The translations under genes and the position numbers were made by a program. A stretch of DNA of 38,915 bases from assembly GCA_003509545.1 (NCBI GenBank), contig DOLC01000124.1:1-38915 (forward strand), written 5' to 3'. Positions 16,463 through 24,910 of the stretch are shown here, piece by piece. The DNA comes from Peptococcaceae bacterium. GTDB lineage: Bacteria; Bacillota; DSM-521; Neomoorellales; Neomoorellaceae. The stretch's first letter is position 1. Every line of letters begins with the position of its first letter. The notes below the pieces were generated by a model that saw nothing but the letters and a program-made list of their open reading frames with translations, searched no databases and was not told the origin of the DNA.

Positions 16463-18351
16463 CAGTAACCTGACGCCCTCCCGTGTTCCCGCCGCCGCTG
16501 CTCCAAATACACCAGCAGGACGTTAATGTCGGCGGGGGTAACCCCGGGAACCCTCATAGCTTGGCCGATAGATTCCGGCCGCACCCGCGACAGCTGCTCC
16601 AGGCCCTCTTTGGATAGACCCCGCACGAGGCGATAATCCAGATCCTCCGGGATTCTCCTTCCTTCGAGTCTGACCATGCGCTCCACCTGGGCACGTTCCT
16701 TGGCGATATACCCCTCGTACTTCAGCGAGATCTCCACCTGTTCGGCCACCGCGGGATCCATGTTCGCCACCAATCCCCTTTCCTGGAGATCGGCCAGGGT
16801 AATGCCCGGCCGTTTAAGGAGGTCGGAAATCATCGCCGGCCCCCTGAGGGCCGTTTCTCCTCTTTCGCCCAGGAGCTCAGCCAAATCCTCGTCCTCCGGG
16901 CCCACGTACTTCTGGCGCAGTTCCTCCAAAGCCCTCTCTATGGCCTCCCTCTTCCGGCAGAAGCGCTCAAAGCGCCCTTCGTCCAGGAGGCCCACCCGGT
17001 AGCCCTTCTCTGCCAGGCGGAGATCGGCGTTGTCCTCCCGCAGGAGAAGCCGGTGCTCGGCCCTCGAGGTGAGGAGTCGGTACGGCTCCGTGACCCCTTT
17101 GGTGACCAGGTCGTCGATCAGTACCCCGATGTAACCCTCGGAGCGTCCGATGATCAGGCCTTCCCGGTCCCGAGCCCGGCACGCCGCGTTTATCCCCGCC
17201 ATTAATCCCTGGGCGGCGGCCTCCTCATACCCGGAGGTTCCGTTTATCTGACCGGCCAGAAAGAGACCGGGGATCCCTTTGCATTCCAGGGTCAGCTTGA
17301 GTTGGGTGGGATCCACGTAATCGTACTCGATGGCATATCCCGGCCGCACCATCTCCGCCTTCTCCAGGCCCGGGATGGTGCGGAGGATCTCCAGCTGCAC
17401 ATCCTCGGGAAGGCTGGTAGACAGGCCCTGGACGTACATTTCCTCGGTGCTCAATCCCTCGGGTTCCAAAAAAACCTGGTGGGCCGGCCGGTCAAAGCGC
17501 ACCACCTTGTCCTCGATGGAAGGGCAGTAGCGGGGACCCTGACCTTCAATAACGCCGCTGAACAGAGGTGCCCGGTAAAGGTTATCCCTTATAATGGCAT
17601 GGGTCCGCTCATTGGTATGGGTGAGCCAGCAGGAAACATTGGGCCTTCCAGGAGTCTCCTCCCAGAAGGAAAAATACAGGGGCCCCTCGTCGCCCGGCTG
17701 CTCCACCATGCGCCCAAAGTCCACCGAACGCCGGTTTACCCGCGGAGGCGTCCCCGTCTTGAACCGTCCCATCTTAAGCCCCAGTTCCCGCAGGCTGTGG
17801 GCCAGTTCCACGGACGGAAACTGGCCGTTGGGTCCGCCCTCATAGGCCACGTCTCCCATGATGATCCGGCCCCGCAGATAGGTGCCGGTGGTAACCACCA
17901 AACTGCGGCACTCGAAAAAGGCACCGCTCCGAGTGATAACCCCCCGGACCCGCCCCCCTTCCACCCCTATTCCGGTTACCGTAGCCTGCTTAACCTCCAG
18001 ATTCTCCTGGCGCAAAAGGGTCGCTAGCATCAGTTGCTGATAAAGCTTTTTATCGGCCTGGGCCCGCAGGGCCCTGACGGCCGGTCCCTTACCCACATTA
18101 AGGCGGCGAATCTGGATCCGGCTGCGGTCCGTGTTAAGGCCCATCTGACCGCCCAGGGCGTCTATCTCCCGCACCAGCTGGCCCTTAGCCGGGCCCCCCA
18201 CCGAGGGATTACAGGCCATCATGGCCACCGCCTCCAGGCTAAGGGTCAGAAGGAGGGTCCGACAGCCTAGGCGGGCTGCCGCCAGGGCCGCCTCGCACCC
18301 TGCATGCCCCGCCCCGACCACGATGACCTCGTATTCGCCTGCACGGTACAT
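16462..18351 (-). CDS. mnmG: tRNA uridine 5-carboxymethylaminomethyl modification enzyme MnmG (GidA)
   Basis: A 629-residue FAD enzyme that acts with MnmE on the wobble uridine of several tRNAs. The FAD site GAGHAGCEAA is at 13-22, followed by NPSVGGPAKGQLVREIDALGG in two parts at about 49-69 and GTYLRGRI. The C-terminal helical domain ends in RRREHGRASGY. ATG 18351 is preceded by GGGGGTG; the frame stays open to 18381 (TTG), but 629 residues fits the family. mnmE ends 33 bp upstream. Confidence 0.96.
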   Translation of the reverse strand: MYRAGEYEVIVVGAGHAGCEAALAAARLGCRTLLLTLSLEAVAMMACNPSVGGPAKGQLVREIDALGGQMGLNTDRSRIQIRRLNVGKGPAVRALRAQADKKLYQQLMLATLLRQENLEVKQATVTGIGVEGGRVRGVITRSGAFFECRSLVVTTGTYLRGRIIMGDVAYEGGPNGQFPSVELAHSLRELGLKMGRFKTGTPPRVNRRSVDFGRMVEQPGDEGPLYFSFWEETPGRPNVSCWLTHTNERTHAIIRDNLYRAPLFSGVIEGQGPRYCPSIEDKVVRFDRPAHQVFLEPEGLSTEEMYVQGLSTSLPEDVQLEILRTIPGLEKAEMVRPGYAIEYDYVDPTQLKLTLECKGIPGLFLAGQINGTSGYEEAAAQGLMAGINAACRARDREGLIIGRSEGYIGVLIDDLVTKGVTEPYRLLTSRAEHRLLLREDNADLRLAEKGYRVGLLDEGRFERFCRKREAIERALEELRQKYVGPEDEDLAELLGERGETALRGPAMISDLLKRPGITLADLQERGLVANMDPAVAEQVEISLKYEGYIAKERAQVERMVRLEGRRIPEDLDYRLVRGLSKEGLEQLSRVRPESIGQAMRVPGVTPADINVLLVYLEQRRREHGRASGY

Positions 18352-18384
18352 ACCCCTCACCCCCATTCCGGCGAAAAACAACTA

Positions 18385-19764
18385 TTATTTTCCCAGGCAG
18401 AACTCGCTGAAAATCCGGTCGAGCAGGTCTTCTCGGGCCGTCTCCCCAGTGATCTCTCCCAGGGCCTCCCAGGCCCCCCGGAGGTCGATGCTAACCACGT
18501 CCAGGGGCAGCCCCTCCTCCCAGGCCCTCAAGGCCTCTTCCAGGGAAACCATGGCCTTCTCCAGGGCCTCCCGGTGGCGCTCCCGCAACAGCAGAGGCTC
18601 GTCGGTACTCCTCAAAACCCGGCCGCCCAGTACCAGATCCCGCACCGCCCTGCTCAAGGCTTCTAAACCCCAGGCCTCCTTGGCGGAAACCACCACCAAC
18701 GGCCGGCCGCCGGCAAACCGCCTCAACCCTTCCTCGTCCACGGCTTCCACGGCATCGGCCTTATTGGCTACCACCACCAGGGGCTTATCCCCCAGCTCTG
18801 CTAGGAGTTCTTCATCTTCACCGGTCACCCCTGCCGTGAGATCTATCACCAGCAGCACCACATCCGCGGCGGCCGCAGCGGCCCGGCTGCGGGCTATCCC
18901 CAAACGCTCCAGGCCGTCCGCCGCCTCCCTCATCCCCGCCGTGTCTATTAACTGACAGGGAAATCCTCCTAATTGCATGGCTTCACTAATGGTGTCCCGG
19001 GTCGTGCCGGGGATGTCGCTCACAATGGCCCGGTCCTCCTGCAGGAGGGAGTTTAAGAGGCTGGATTTTCCCACATTGGGCCGGCCCACCAAGGCAATCT
19101 TTATACCCTGGCTCACCAAACGGCCCTCTTCCCATGTGGCCAGGAGCTCCCGGATCCCCTCCCTCACCCCCTCCAGGCGCTCCTTGTCCCCGGAGTCCAC
19201 TTCTTCCACTTCTTCGGGAAAATCCAGGCTGGCCTCTACGGCCGCCAAGACCCCCGTAATCTCCTCCCTCAGCTCCCTTACCCTCCGGGAAAGCCCTCCT
19301 TGGAGCTGGGAAACGGCGGCGGCCAGACCCATCCGGCTCCGCGCCCGGATAATGCTTATAATGGCCTCGGCCTGGGCCAGATCCAGCCTGCCGTTCAAAA
19401 AGGCACGCCGGGTAAACTCCCCAGGCTCGGCCAGCCGGGCCCCGGCCCTTAAAACTGCCTGGAGAACCCGGGCACAGGCCAGGGGCCCTCCGTGGCAGTG
19501 GATTTCTACCACGTCCTCGGCCGTATAGCTACGGGGACCCTTCATGGCTACGGCGAGAACCTCGTCCAGAATCTCCCCAGTTTTCGGGTCTACAGCCACG
19601 CCCAGGCGCATCCGGTGGCTCTCCCCGGTCCCCAAGGGTGGACCCTTACGGGGCCGAAAAATGCCGCGGCCGATGCTTAAAGCTTCGGGTCCGCTAATGC
19701 GTATTATCCCGATGCCTCCCTCTCCGGGAGGAGTAGCGATGGCAGCTATGGTATCCTCTATCAA
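18385..19764 (-). CDS. mnmE: tRNA modification GTPase MnmE (TrmE)
   Basis: A 459-residue protein with an N-terminal folate-binding domain (IATPPGEGGIGIIRISG), a helical domain and an inserted G domain: G1 GRPNVGKS at 227-234, a DTAGMRE switch II, and NKAD. The C-terminal Cys456 in CLGK is the conserved catalytic motif. The start is TTG at 19764 with GGAGG 8 nt upstream; a longer frame to 19917 has no family similarity. It lies downstream of a terminator-like hairpin, so it probably has its own promoter, not recognised here. Confidence 0.96.
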   Translation of the reverse strand: MIEDTIAAIATPPGEGGIGIIRISGPEALSIGRGIFRPRKGPPLGTGESHRMRLGVAVDPKTGEILDEVLAVAMKGPRSYTAEDVVEIHCHGGPLACARVLQAVLRAGARLAEPGEFTRRAFLNGRLDLAQAEAIISIIRARSRMGLAAAVSQLQGGLSRRVRELREEITGVLAAVEASLDFPEEVEEVDSGDKERLEGVREGIRELLATWEEGRLVSQGIKIALVGRPNVGKSSLLNSLLQEDRAIVSDIPGTTRDTISEAMQLGGFPCQLIDTAGMREAADGLERLGIARSRAAAAAADVVLLVIDLTAGVTGEDEELLAELGDKPLVVVANKADAVEAVDEEGLRRFAGGRPLVVVSAKEAWGLEALSRAVRDLVLGGRVLRSTDEPLLLRERHREALEKAMVSLEEALRAWEEGLPLDVVSIDLRGAWEALGEITGETAREDLLDRIFSEFCLGK

Positions 19765-19893
19765 GTCCCCTTCCTCCTGCAATCCGTGCCTTGGTCGCGC
19801 CCGAGCCGGGGGGCCTCCTCCGGTTTGCCGGCGGCCCTCGCGGCCCTGCCCCGGCCTCAGGCACGTAGCCCGCAACGGCTGCCACAGGCCCTT

Positions 19894-19933
19894 AATATAT
19901 AAAACCCAGTAATACACGTATGTATTACTGGGT
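19894..19933 (-). terminator. Terminator-like hairpin after jag
   Basis: ACCCAGTAATAC and GTATTACTGGGT (19904-19915 and 19922-19933) form a perfect 12-bp stem with a 6-nt loop. Read in the gene direction (minus) it is followed by TTTATATATT, so it can end the rpmH-to-jag transcript before mnmE. It is AT-rich against a GC-rich background. Confidence 0.65.
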
Positions 19934-19965
19934 GGGTAAGACTTACTTCCCTTGTGGCCTCACAG

Positions 19966-20586
19966 TCACCTGCGCAGAGCAATAACCACCTTACGGTTGG
20001 GCTCCTCTCCCTCGCTAAAGGTGATCACCCGGCTGTCGTTCTGTAGAGCCGTATGGATAACCCGCCTTTCCTGGGGGGTCATGGGCTCGAGGACTACCCG
20101 GTTCCCGGTGCGCTTAACCCTCTCCGACAGCCTCCTGGCCAGCCGGATCAACGCCTGCTCCCTGCGCTTGCGGTACCCCTCGGCATCCAAAACCACCTTC
20201 ACCTTTCCCTTGAGGGCCCTGTTTACCGCCAGGTTGGTCAAATACTGCAGCGCATTGAGGGTCTCGCCCCTACGGCCGATGAGAATCCCCACGTCCCGGC
20301 CGTGGAAACTCACCAGTAAATAATCATCCCGGCGCCTGATCTCTATCCCGGCTTGAACGGCCATGGCCTTAAGAACACCTTCCAGAAACTCCTTTATCAA
20401 CTTTTCCGGATCGTCCGGCAAAATTACGCGTACCCGGGCCTGCCGGCTGCCCAGAAAGCCGAACAGTCCCTTGCTGCCCTCCTCCAGAACCTCAACCTGC
20501 ACCTCTTCCCTTCCGGCGCCTAAAACCCTCAGGGCTGCCTCCACTGCCTCTTCCACGGTTTTTCCCGCCATCTCCACTTCCTTCAT
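19966..20586 (-). CDS. jag: RNA-binding protein Jag/KhpB
   Basis: A 206-residue protein with the three expected parts: Jag-N domain (1-55, with KGLFGFLG at 39-46), a KH domain carrying the GxxG-type loop IGRRGETL (103-110), and a C-terminal R3H domain (MTPQERRVIHTAL, 169-181). KhpB binds RNA together with KhpA and affects cell division and elongation. The ATG overlaps the yidC stop (ATGA), with translational coupling likely. A frame extending to 20637 lies inside yidC and is not needed. Confidence 0.94.
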   Translation of the reverse strand: MKEVEMAGKTVEEAVEAALRVLGAGREEVQVEVLEEGSKGLFGFLGSRQARVRVILPDDPEKLIKEFLEGVLKAMAVQAGIEIRRRDDYLLVSFHGRDVGILIGRRGETLNALQYLTNLAVNRALKGKVKVVLDAEGYRKRREQALIRLARRLSERVKRTGNRVVLEPMTPQERRVIHTALQNDSRVITFSEGEEPNRKVVIALRR

Positions 20587-21260
20587 TTGGCGCTGACTTC
20601 CTCCTTCACCTGCCCCGGCTGTCTGCGCAAAAGCCATTGCTCAGCGATCCCCATGAGGCTAAAGACCACCCAGTACAGGGCCAGTCCGGCGGAAAAATGG
20701 GTGCTCATCCACCCGATGAGCAAGGGCATGACTATCAACATGGTCCTTTGGGTCTGATCCTGGGGATTAACGGTACTAACCCGCTGCTGGGCATAGGTAG
20801 CCGCCGCTACCAATACCGGTAGGAGATAATAAGGATCCGGCAACCCCAAGTTAGGTATCCAGAGAAAATTGGCATGTTCCATGTTTACCCCGGGGTTGAC
20901 CGCGGGATCGAAAAAGCTCCTCAAGGCACTAAAGAGGGCAAACAATATGGGCATCTGTACCAGCAAGGGCAGACAGCCGCTGAAGGGATTTACCTTTTCC
21001 GCCTGGTACAACTCCAAAACGGCCTTCTGCGCCTTCTCAGGATTGTTCTTGAACCTCTTTTGTATCTCCTGGGCCTTGGGCTGGAGCTCCTGCATGCGGC
21101 GCATGAATTTGAGCTGCTTGTAGGTTAGAGGATACAACAAAACCTTCACCGCTACGGTAAACAAGATAATCGCCAGCCCGTAGTTGGGTGCTCCTAGACT
21201 CCGGGTAATATTATAGAAAAATTGGATTGATTGCGACAGGAAGTCAACTAATGCCCCCAA
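20583..21260 (-). CDS. yidC: Membrane protein insertase YidC/SpoIIIJ
   Basis: About 225 residues, the short Gram-positive form of the Oxa1/YidC insertase. YGLAIILFTVAVKVLLYPLTYKQ (near 27-49 in two runs) includes the conserved first helix and cytosolic loop; NPFSGCLPLLVQMPILFALF is the next family block; hydrophobic segments continue to about 215, with a charged tail. No lipobox cysteine was found, unlike many Firmicute SpoIIIJ proteins. Start choice is uncertain: TTG 21260 follows GGCAGGAAAAG, while TTG 21278 lacks a good ribosome-binding site. Confidence 0.93.
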   Translation of the reverse strand: MGALVDFLSQSIQFFYNITRSLGAPNYGLAIILFTVAVKVLLYPLTYKQLKFMRRMQELQPKAQEIQKRFKNNPEKAQKAVLELYQAEKVNPFSGCLPLLVQMPILFALFSALRSFFDPAVNPGVNMEHANFLWIPNLGLPDPYYLLPVLVAAATYAQQRVSTVNPQDQTQRTMLIVMPLLIGWMSTHFSAGLALYWVVFSLMGIAEQWLLRRQPGQVKEEVSAK

Positions 21261-21336
21261 CTTTTCCTGCCTGCCCAAGAGGCTGCCTAAAGGGCCCCTG
21301 CTAGTGCAGACAGGTCTTCACCTCCTCGCCTAGCGC

Positions 21337-21591
21337 TCACGGAACCGGATCGTAGCCTCCGCCGTGCCAAGGATGACATTTCGCCAACCTCTTCACCGCC
21401 AGCCAGCCCCCGCGCCACACACCGTACTTGGTCACTGCCTCGAGGGCATAATGGGAACAGCTGGGATAAAAGCGGCACCGAGGGACTGTAAAGGGCGAAA
21501 TCCCTTTCTGGTAAAACTTGAGAAGCAAGATAATCAACGTTTGCCCGGGCGACAAAGACCTCTTTCTTCCTTTCTTATCCATCCCCGCCAT
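21337..21591 (-). CDS. yidD: Membrane protein insertion efficiency factor YidD
   Basis: An 84-residue amphipathic protein that helps YidC-dependent insertion. The family core is clear: LLKFYQKGISPFTVPRCRFYPSCSHYALEAV with three cysteines overall (CRFYPSC and KCHPWHGGGYDPVP), split here at about 24-54 and 70-83. The N-terminus overlaps the end of rnpA by 17 bp; ATG 21591 is taken, with ATG 21582 possible. It sits between rnpA and yidC as in most bacteria. Confidence 0.94.
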   Translation of the reverse strand: MAGMDKKGRKRSLSPGQTLIILLLKFYQKGISPFTVPRCRFYPSCSHYALEAVTKYGVWRGGWLAVKRLAKCHPWHGGGYDPVP

Positions 21592-21928
21592 CACACACTA
21601 GTTTAGCCCGCTTTCCAAGGCTTAATACTTCTTCCACAACTCGCGAATAGGAGAGTTCCTTCAACCCCGGCCGGGCCACCAACACCACGTCGAAGCCCGC
21701 CCTAAACCGGTCCAGGTGCCGGTGGCAGGCCTCCCTAAGAAGCCTCTTGCTGCGGTTGCGGTCTACAGCTCGCCCCATCTTTTTGGAAACAGAAAAACCG
21801 AAACGGGTTATTCCCAGACGGTTGGGCCGCCAGTACAGAACCAGGGCCCGGCTGCTTAGGCGATTCCCCCGGCGATATACCTGCCGGAACTCACCCGGGC
21901 ACCTTATCCTGCGGGCTGCCGGCAGCAA
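21575..21928 (-). CDS. rnpA: Ribonuclease P protein component
   Basis: A 117-residue basic protein that supports RNase P RNA in maturing tRNA 5' ends. The signature RNRSKRLLRE is at about 57-66 and FGFSVSKKMGRAV precedes it. The start is TTG with GGAGGTTAGGATC immediately upstream. It follows rpmH by 43 bp and overlaps yidD, the standard arrangement. The catalytic RNA gene (rnpB) is not in this window. Confidence 0.95.
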   Translation of the reverse strand: MLPAARRIRCPGEFRQVYRRGNRLSSRALVLYWRPNRLGITRFGFSVSKKMGRAVDRNRSKRLLREACHRHLDRFRAGFDVVLVARPGLKELSYSRVVEEVLSLGKRAKLVCDGGDG

Positions 21929-21971
21929 GATCCTAACCTCCAGACCACGGATAAAAACCCTTGCCCTTTCC

Positions 21972-22106
21972 CTACGCCGTTAGACGCTTTCTACCCTTCC
22001 GGCGGCGGCGCTTGATTACCAGCTGACCGCTCCTCGTACTCATGCGCCTTAAAAAGCCGTGAACCCTTTTACGCCGCCGGCGCTTGGGCTGATAAGTCCT
22101 TTTCAA
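21972..22106 (-). CDS. rpmH: 50S ribosomal protein L34
   Basis: A 44-residue, strongly basic protein: MKRTYQPKRRRRKRVHGF, then LRRMSTRSGQLVIKRRRRKG and a short tail RKRLTA. This is the whole L34 family length. The start codon is TTG, preceded by GGGGAGGG at a spacing of about 7. It is the first gene of the leftward operon and has a consensus sigma-A promoter about 90 bp upstream. Confidence 0.97.
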   Translation of the reverse strand: MKRTYQPKRRRRKRVHGFLRRMSTRSGQLVIKRRRRKGRKRLTA

Positions 22107-22192
22107 TCCCGTCCCTCCCCACGCATAAGACAGCGTACTGCCGTGCCGCCCTCCTTCGGAAGCAAAAGGGCACTAGCCGGCAATTTAGTTAA

Positions 22193-22222
22193 ATTATAGC
22201 CCACCGCTTCCCTGCCTGTCAA
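22193..22222 (-). promoter_or_regulatory. Sigma-A promoter of rpmH operon
   Basis: On the minus strand, TTGACA (22222-22217) and TATAAT (22198-22193) are separated by 18 bp: both hexamers are perfect consensus. It should drive rpmH-rnpA-yidD-yidC-jag. Confidence 0.85.
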
Positions 22223-22309
22223 GAAAAAGGCCCCCTCGCCGGTTGCCACTTATCCACATCTTTGCTAATATAATTGTGCTCGTTATCCACAACCAAGGGG
22301 GGGTAGTCT
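22199..22309. other. oriC region upstream of dnaA with two DnaA boxes
   Basis: TTATCCACA occurs exactly at 22250-22258 and again at 22283-22291, both on the plus strand, in the short interval between divergent rpmH and dnaA. Near matches follow dnaA in the dnaA-dnaN gap: TTACCCACA (23651-23659) and TTATCAACA (23694-23702). Together with the strand switch of genes on both sides, this marks the chromosome origin, probably of the bipartite type flanking dnaA. Few perfect boxes are present for a Firmicute origin. Confidence 0.85.
22243..22271 (+). promoter_or_regulatory. Probable dnaA promoter containing a DnaA box
   Basis: TTGCCA (22243-22248) and TAATAT (22266-22271) are 17 bp apart, and a perfect DnaA box (22250-22258) fills the spacer. 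This placement would allow DnaA to repress its own gene. An overlapping TATAAT at 22269-22274 is the alternative -10. Confidence 0.55.
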
Positions 22310-23644
22310 TTGCCACCCATAAACTTGGAGGTTGCTTGGAAACAAGCGCTCCAACTCCTAGAACAACAACTTCCGCCCACTACCATAGATACCTGGTTTC
22401 GGGAAGCCAGGCCCCTTAACTTAAAACACCATACCCTGCTCCTCGCCGTACCCAATGAATTCGCTAGGGACTACATCCAGAGCCGTTTCTCCTCCGTCCT
22501 TCAGACAACCCTACAGAAGGTTTTTCACCAGTACGTCAGTGTACAGGTCATAGCCCTGCCTCCCGGGGAAGAGGATTTATCGTTTTTGCAGCCTCCACAT
22601 CCATCCGGCGACGAACAACTCTGCCACCTCAACCCTAAGTACACCTTCGATACCTTTGTGGTGGGCAACAGCAACCGTTTCGCCCACGCCGCCTCCCTGG
22701 CCGTAGCCGAGGCCCCGGCCAAGGCGTATAACCCCCTTTTTATCTACGGGGGCGTAGGCCTCGGTAAGACCCACCTCATGCAGGCCATAGGCCATTACGT
22801 CAGGGAACACCTGCCCCACTACCGGGTTATGTATGTGTCCTCCGAAAAGTTCACCAACGAACTTATCAACGCCATACACGATAACGATACCGTTTCCTTC
22901 CGCAATAAATACCGTAACATCGACGTCCTTTTAATCGATGATATCCAGTTTCTGGCAGGAAAGGAGCGCACCCAGGAAGAATTTTTCCACACGTTTAACG
23001 CTCTTTATGAGGCGAGCAAACAGATCATTATCTCCAGCGACCGCCCACCCAAAGAAATACCCACCCTTGAGGACCGCCTGCGCTCGCGCTTTGAATGGGG
23101 GCTTATTACCGACATCCAGCCGCCGGATCTGGAAACAAGGGTAGCCATCGTGCGCAAGAAGGCTTCCCTGGACAACCTCTATCTCCCTGACGACATTATG
23201 CTCTTTATCGCCCAGAAAGTGGACAGCAATATACGCGAGCTGGAAGGAGCCTTTATCCGGGTAGCCGCCTATGCCTCCCTGACCCAACAGGAACTAACCC
23301 TGGAAGCTGTGGAAAAGATTCTTCAAGACGCTTTAACCCTGGCCAAGCCCAAACCCATAACCATCTCCTTTATCCAGGAAAAGGTGGCCCTGTACTTCAA
23401 CCTAAAACCCGAGGAATTCAAGAGCAAAAAACGCACCCGGAGTCTCGCCTATCCGCGCCAGATAGCCATGTACCTGGCCCGCGAGCTCACGGACGCCTCC
23501 CTGCCCAAAATAGGTGAGGAATTCGGCGGCCGCGATCATACTACAGTACTCCATGCGTGGGAAAAGATCAGCCACGACCTCCAGAGAGATCCTGAACTCC
23601 AACAAATCATCACCCAGCTTATACAGCAAATAAAAAACCCGTAA
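22310..23644 (+). CDS. dnaA: Chromosomal replication initiator DnaA
   Basis: A 444-residue AAA+ ATPase. Domain I (1-80) begins MPPINLEVAW; Walker A GGVGLGKT is at 147-154; Walker B LLIDDIQFL at 207-215; the C-terminal DNA-binding helix-turn-helix holds GGRDHTTVLHA near 406-416, which reads DnaA boxes. The linker (85-108) is short. TTG start preceded by AAGGGGGGG. It begins the rightward gene set and lies just after two DnaA boxes. Confidence 0.98.
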   Translation: MPPINLEVAWKQALQLLEQQLPPTTIDTWFREARPLNLKHHTLLLAVPNEFARDYIQSRFSSVLQTTLQKVFHQYVSVQVIALPPGEEDLSFLQPPHPSGDEQLCHLNPKYTFDTFVVGNSNRFAHAASLAVAEAPAKAYNPLFIYGGVGLGKTHLMQAIGHYVREHLPHYRVMYVSSEKFTNELINAIHDNDTVSFRNKYRNIDVLLIDDIQFLAGKERTQEEFFHTFNALYEASKQIIISSDRPPKEIPTLEDRLRSRFEWGLITDIQPPDLETRVAIVRKKASLDNLYLPDDIMLFIAQKVDSNIRELEGAFIRVAAYASLTQQELTLEAVEKILQDALTLAKPKPITISFIQEKVALYFNLKPEEFKSKKRTRSLAYPRQIAMYLARELTDASLPKIGEEFGGRDHTTVLHAWEKISHDLQRDPELQQIITQLIQQIKNP

Positions 23645-23778
23645 ACATCGTTACCCACAGGGAAAGCCCTTAACCTTAAGCCCTCAAGGAGCCTTATCAA
23701 CATCTCCACAGCTACGACGATCACTACAACGAAACCCATCGAAAAAATAGATGATGGTGGAGGAGGAGGTATCTTCCG

Positions 23779-24903
23779 ATGCGCATATCCTGTCCCCAAC
23801 CCCATCTGTTGAATGCGGTACTTAAAGTATACCGCGCCATAGGAACCGGCAGCACCCTGCCGGCCCTGGCCGGCATATTATTGACCGCAGGGGACGGCAA
23901 ACTCACCCTCCATGCTACAGACCTGGAGATGGGAATCATCGTCTCCTTTGAGTGTGAGATCGAGGAAGAAGGCAGCCTTCTCCTTCCGGCGCGGATCTTC
24001 ACCGATCTGGTGCGCCACTTACCTCCGGTACCGGTAACCATGGAAGGAGTCTCAGGCGGCGTAGTAACCATAGAGTACCACCAGGCCCGGGTCCAGCTCC
24101 ACAGCATGGATCCCGACCAGTTTCCCGCCCTACCCGAACCCTCCAGGTCCTATTCCTTTAGCATGCCCTCCGCCAAATTCAGGGAGATGGTCCGCAAGGT
24201 AGGCATTGCCGCGGGAAGCGAAGAACTCCGGAGTATTTACCACGGCCTCCTGTGGGAGCTGGACTTTACTGCGGGGAAATCGGTTATGGTGGCCACCGAT
24301 ACCCACCGTCTGGCGTTACACGAGACGACTATAAAACCGACGGCAGGAGAGGATCATACCGACGCCCTTATCCCCCATAAGTCCCTGACCGAGCTGTCAC
24401 GCCTCCTGGCGGGGGAGGAGGGAGACGAGATAACCTTTATAATCGGCCCCAGCCAGATCTTCGCCGTAACGGAAAACCTAACGTTCTACAGCCGGCTCCT
24501 CGCCGGGCAGTTCCCTCCTTACCGCCAAGTATTGCCCAGGGATTTTAAAACTACGGTCGTGGCGCCTACCCACGAGATCACTACGGCCGTCGAGCGGGCC
24601 ACCCTCCTGGGACGGGAAGACAGCAGGCTAAAATCTCCCATTATCCGGTTGGAAATAGGAGACACCCTCCGCCTCCTCAGCCACACGCCGGAAGTGGGCC
24701 AGTTGGAGGAAGAACTTCCGGCAGAGATCACCGGCCCCGGCATGGAAGTGGCCCTCAACGGACGGTATCTATTGGATGCCCTCAAGGTAATCGAGGAAGA
24801 CAGAGTGCTCCTCAAATTCATCGAGCCCTTGAAGCCCTTGGTGGTACACCCCGAGGGCGTAGATTATTACTACTGCCTTATTCTGCCCGTGCGGCTTGGG
24901 TAA
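23779..24903 (+). CDS. dnaN: DNA polymerase III beta subunit (sliding clamp)
   Basis: A 374-residue clamp with three repeated domains, usual length. Typical blocks: PALAGILLTAGDGKLTLHATDLE at about 33-55 (two runs), FREMVRKVGIA (133-143), MVATDTHRLALHE, and the C-terminal YYYCLILPVRLG, the end that forms the protein-binding pocket. ATG start with GGAGGAGGAGG upstream. It follows dnaA by 134 bp, a gap that contains near-consensus DnaA boxes. Confidence 0.98.
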   Translation: MRISCPQPHLLNAVLKVYRAIGTGSTLPALAGILLTAGDGKLTLHATDLEMGIIVSFECEIEEEGSLLLPARIFTDLVRHLPPVPVTMEGVSGGVVTIEYHQARVQLHSMDPDQFPALPEPSRSYSFSMPSAKFREMVRKVGIAAGSEELRSIYHGLLWELDFTAGKSVMVATDTHRLALHETTIKPTAGEDHTDALIPHKSLTELSRLLAGEEGDEITFIIGPSQIFAVTENLTFYSRLLAGQFPPYRQVLPRDFKTTVVAPTHEITTAVERATLLGREDSRLKSPIIRLEIGDTLRLLSHTPEVGQLEEELPAEITGPGMEVALNGRYLLDALKVIEEDRVLLKFIEPLKPLVVHPEGVDYYYCLILPVRLG

Positions 24904-24910
24904 AATAGAT

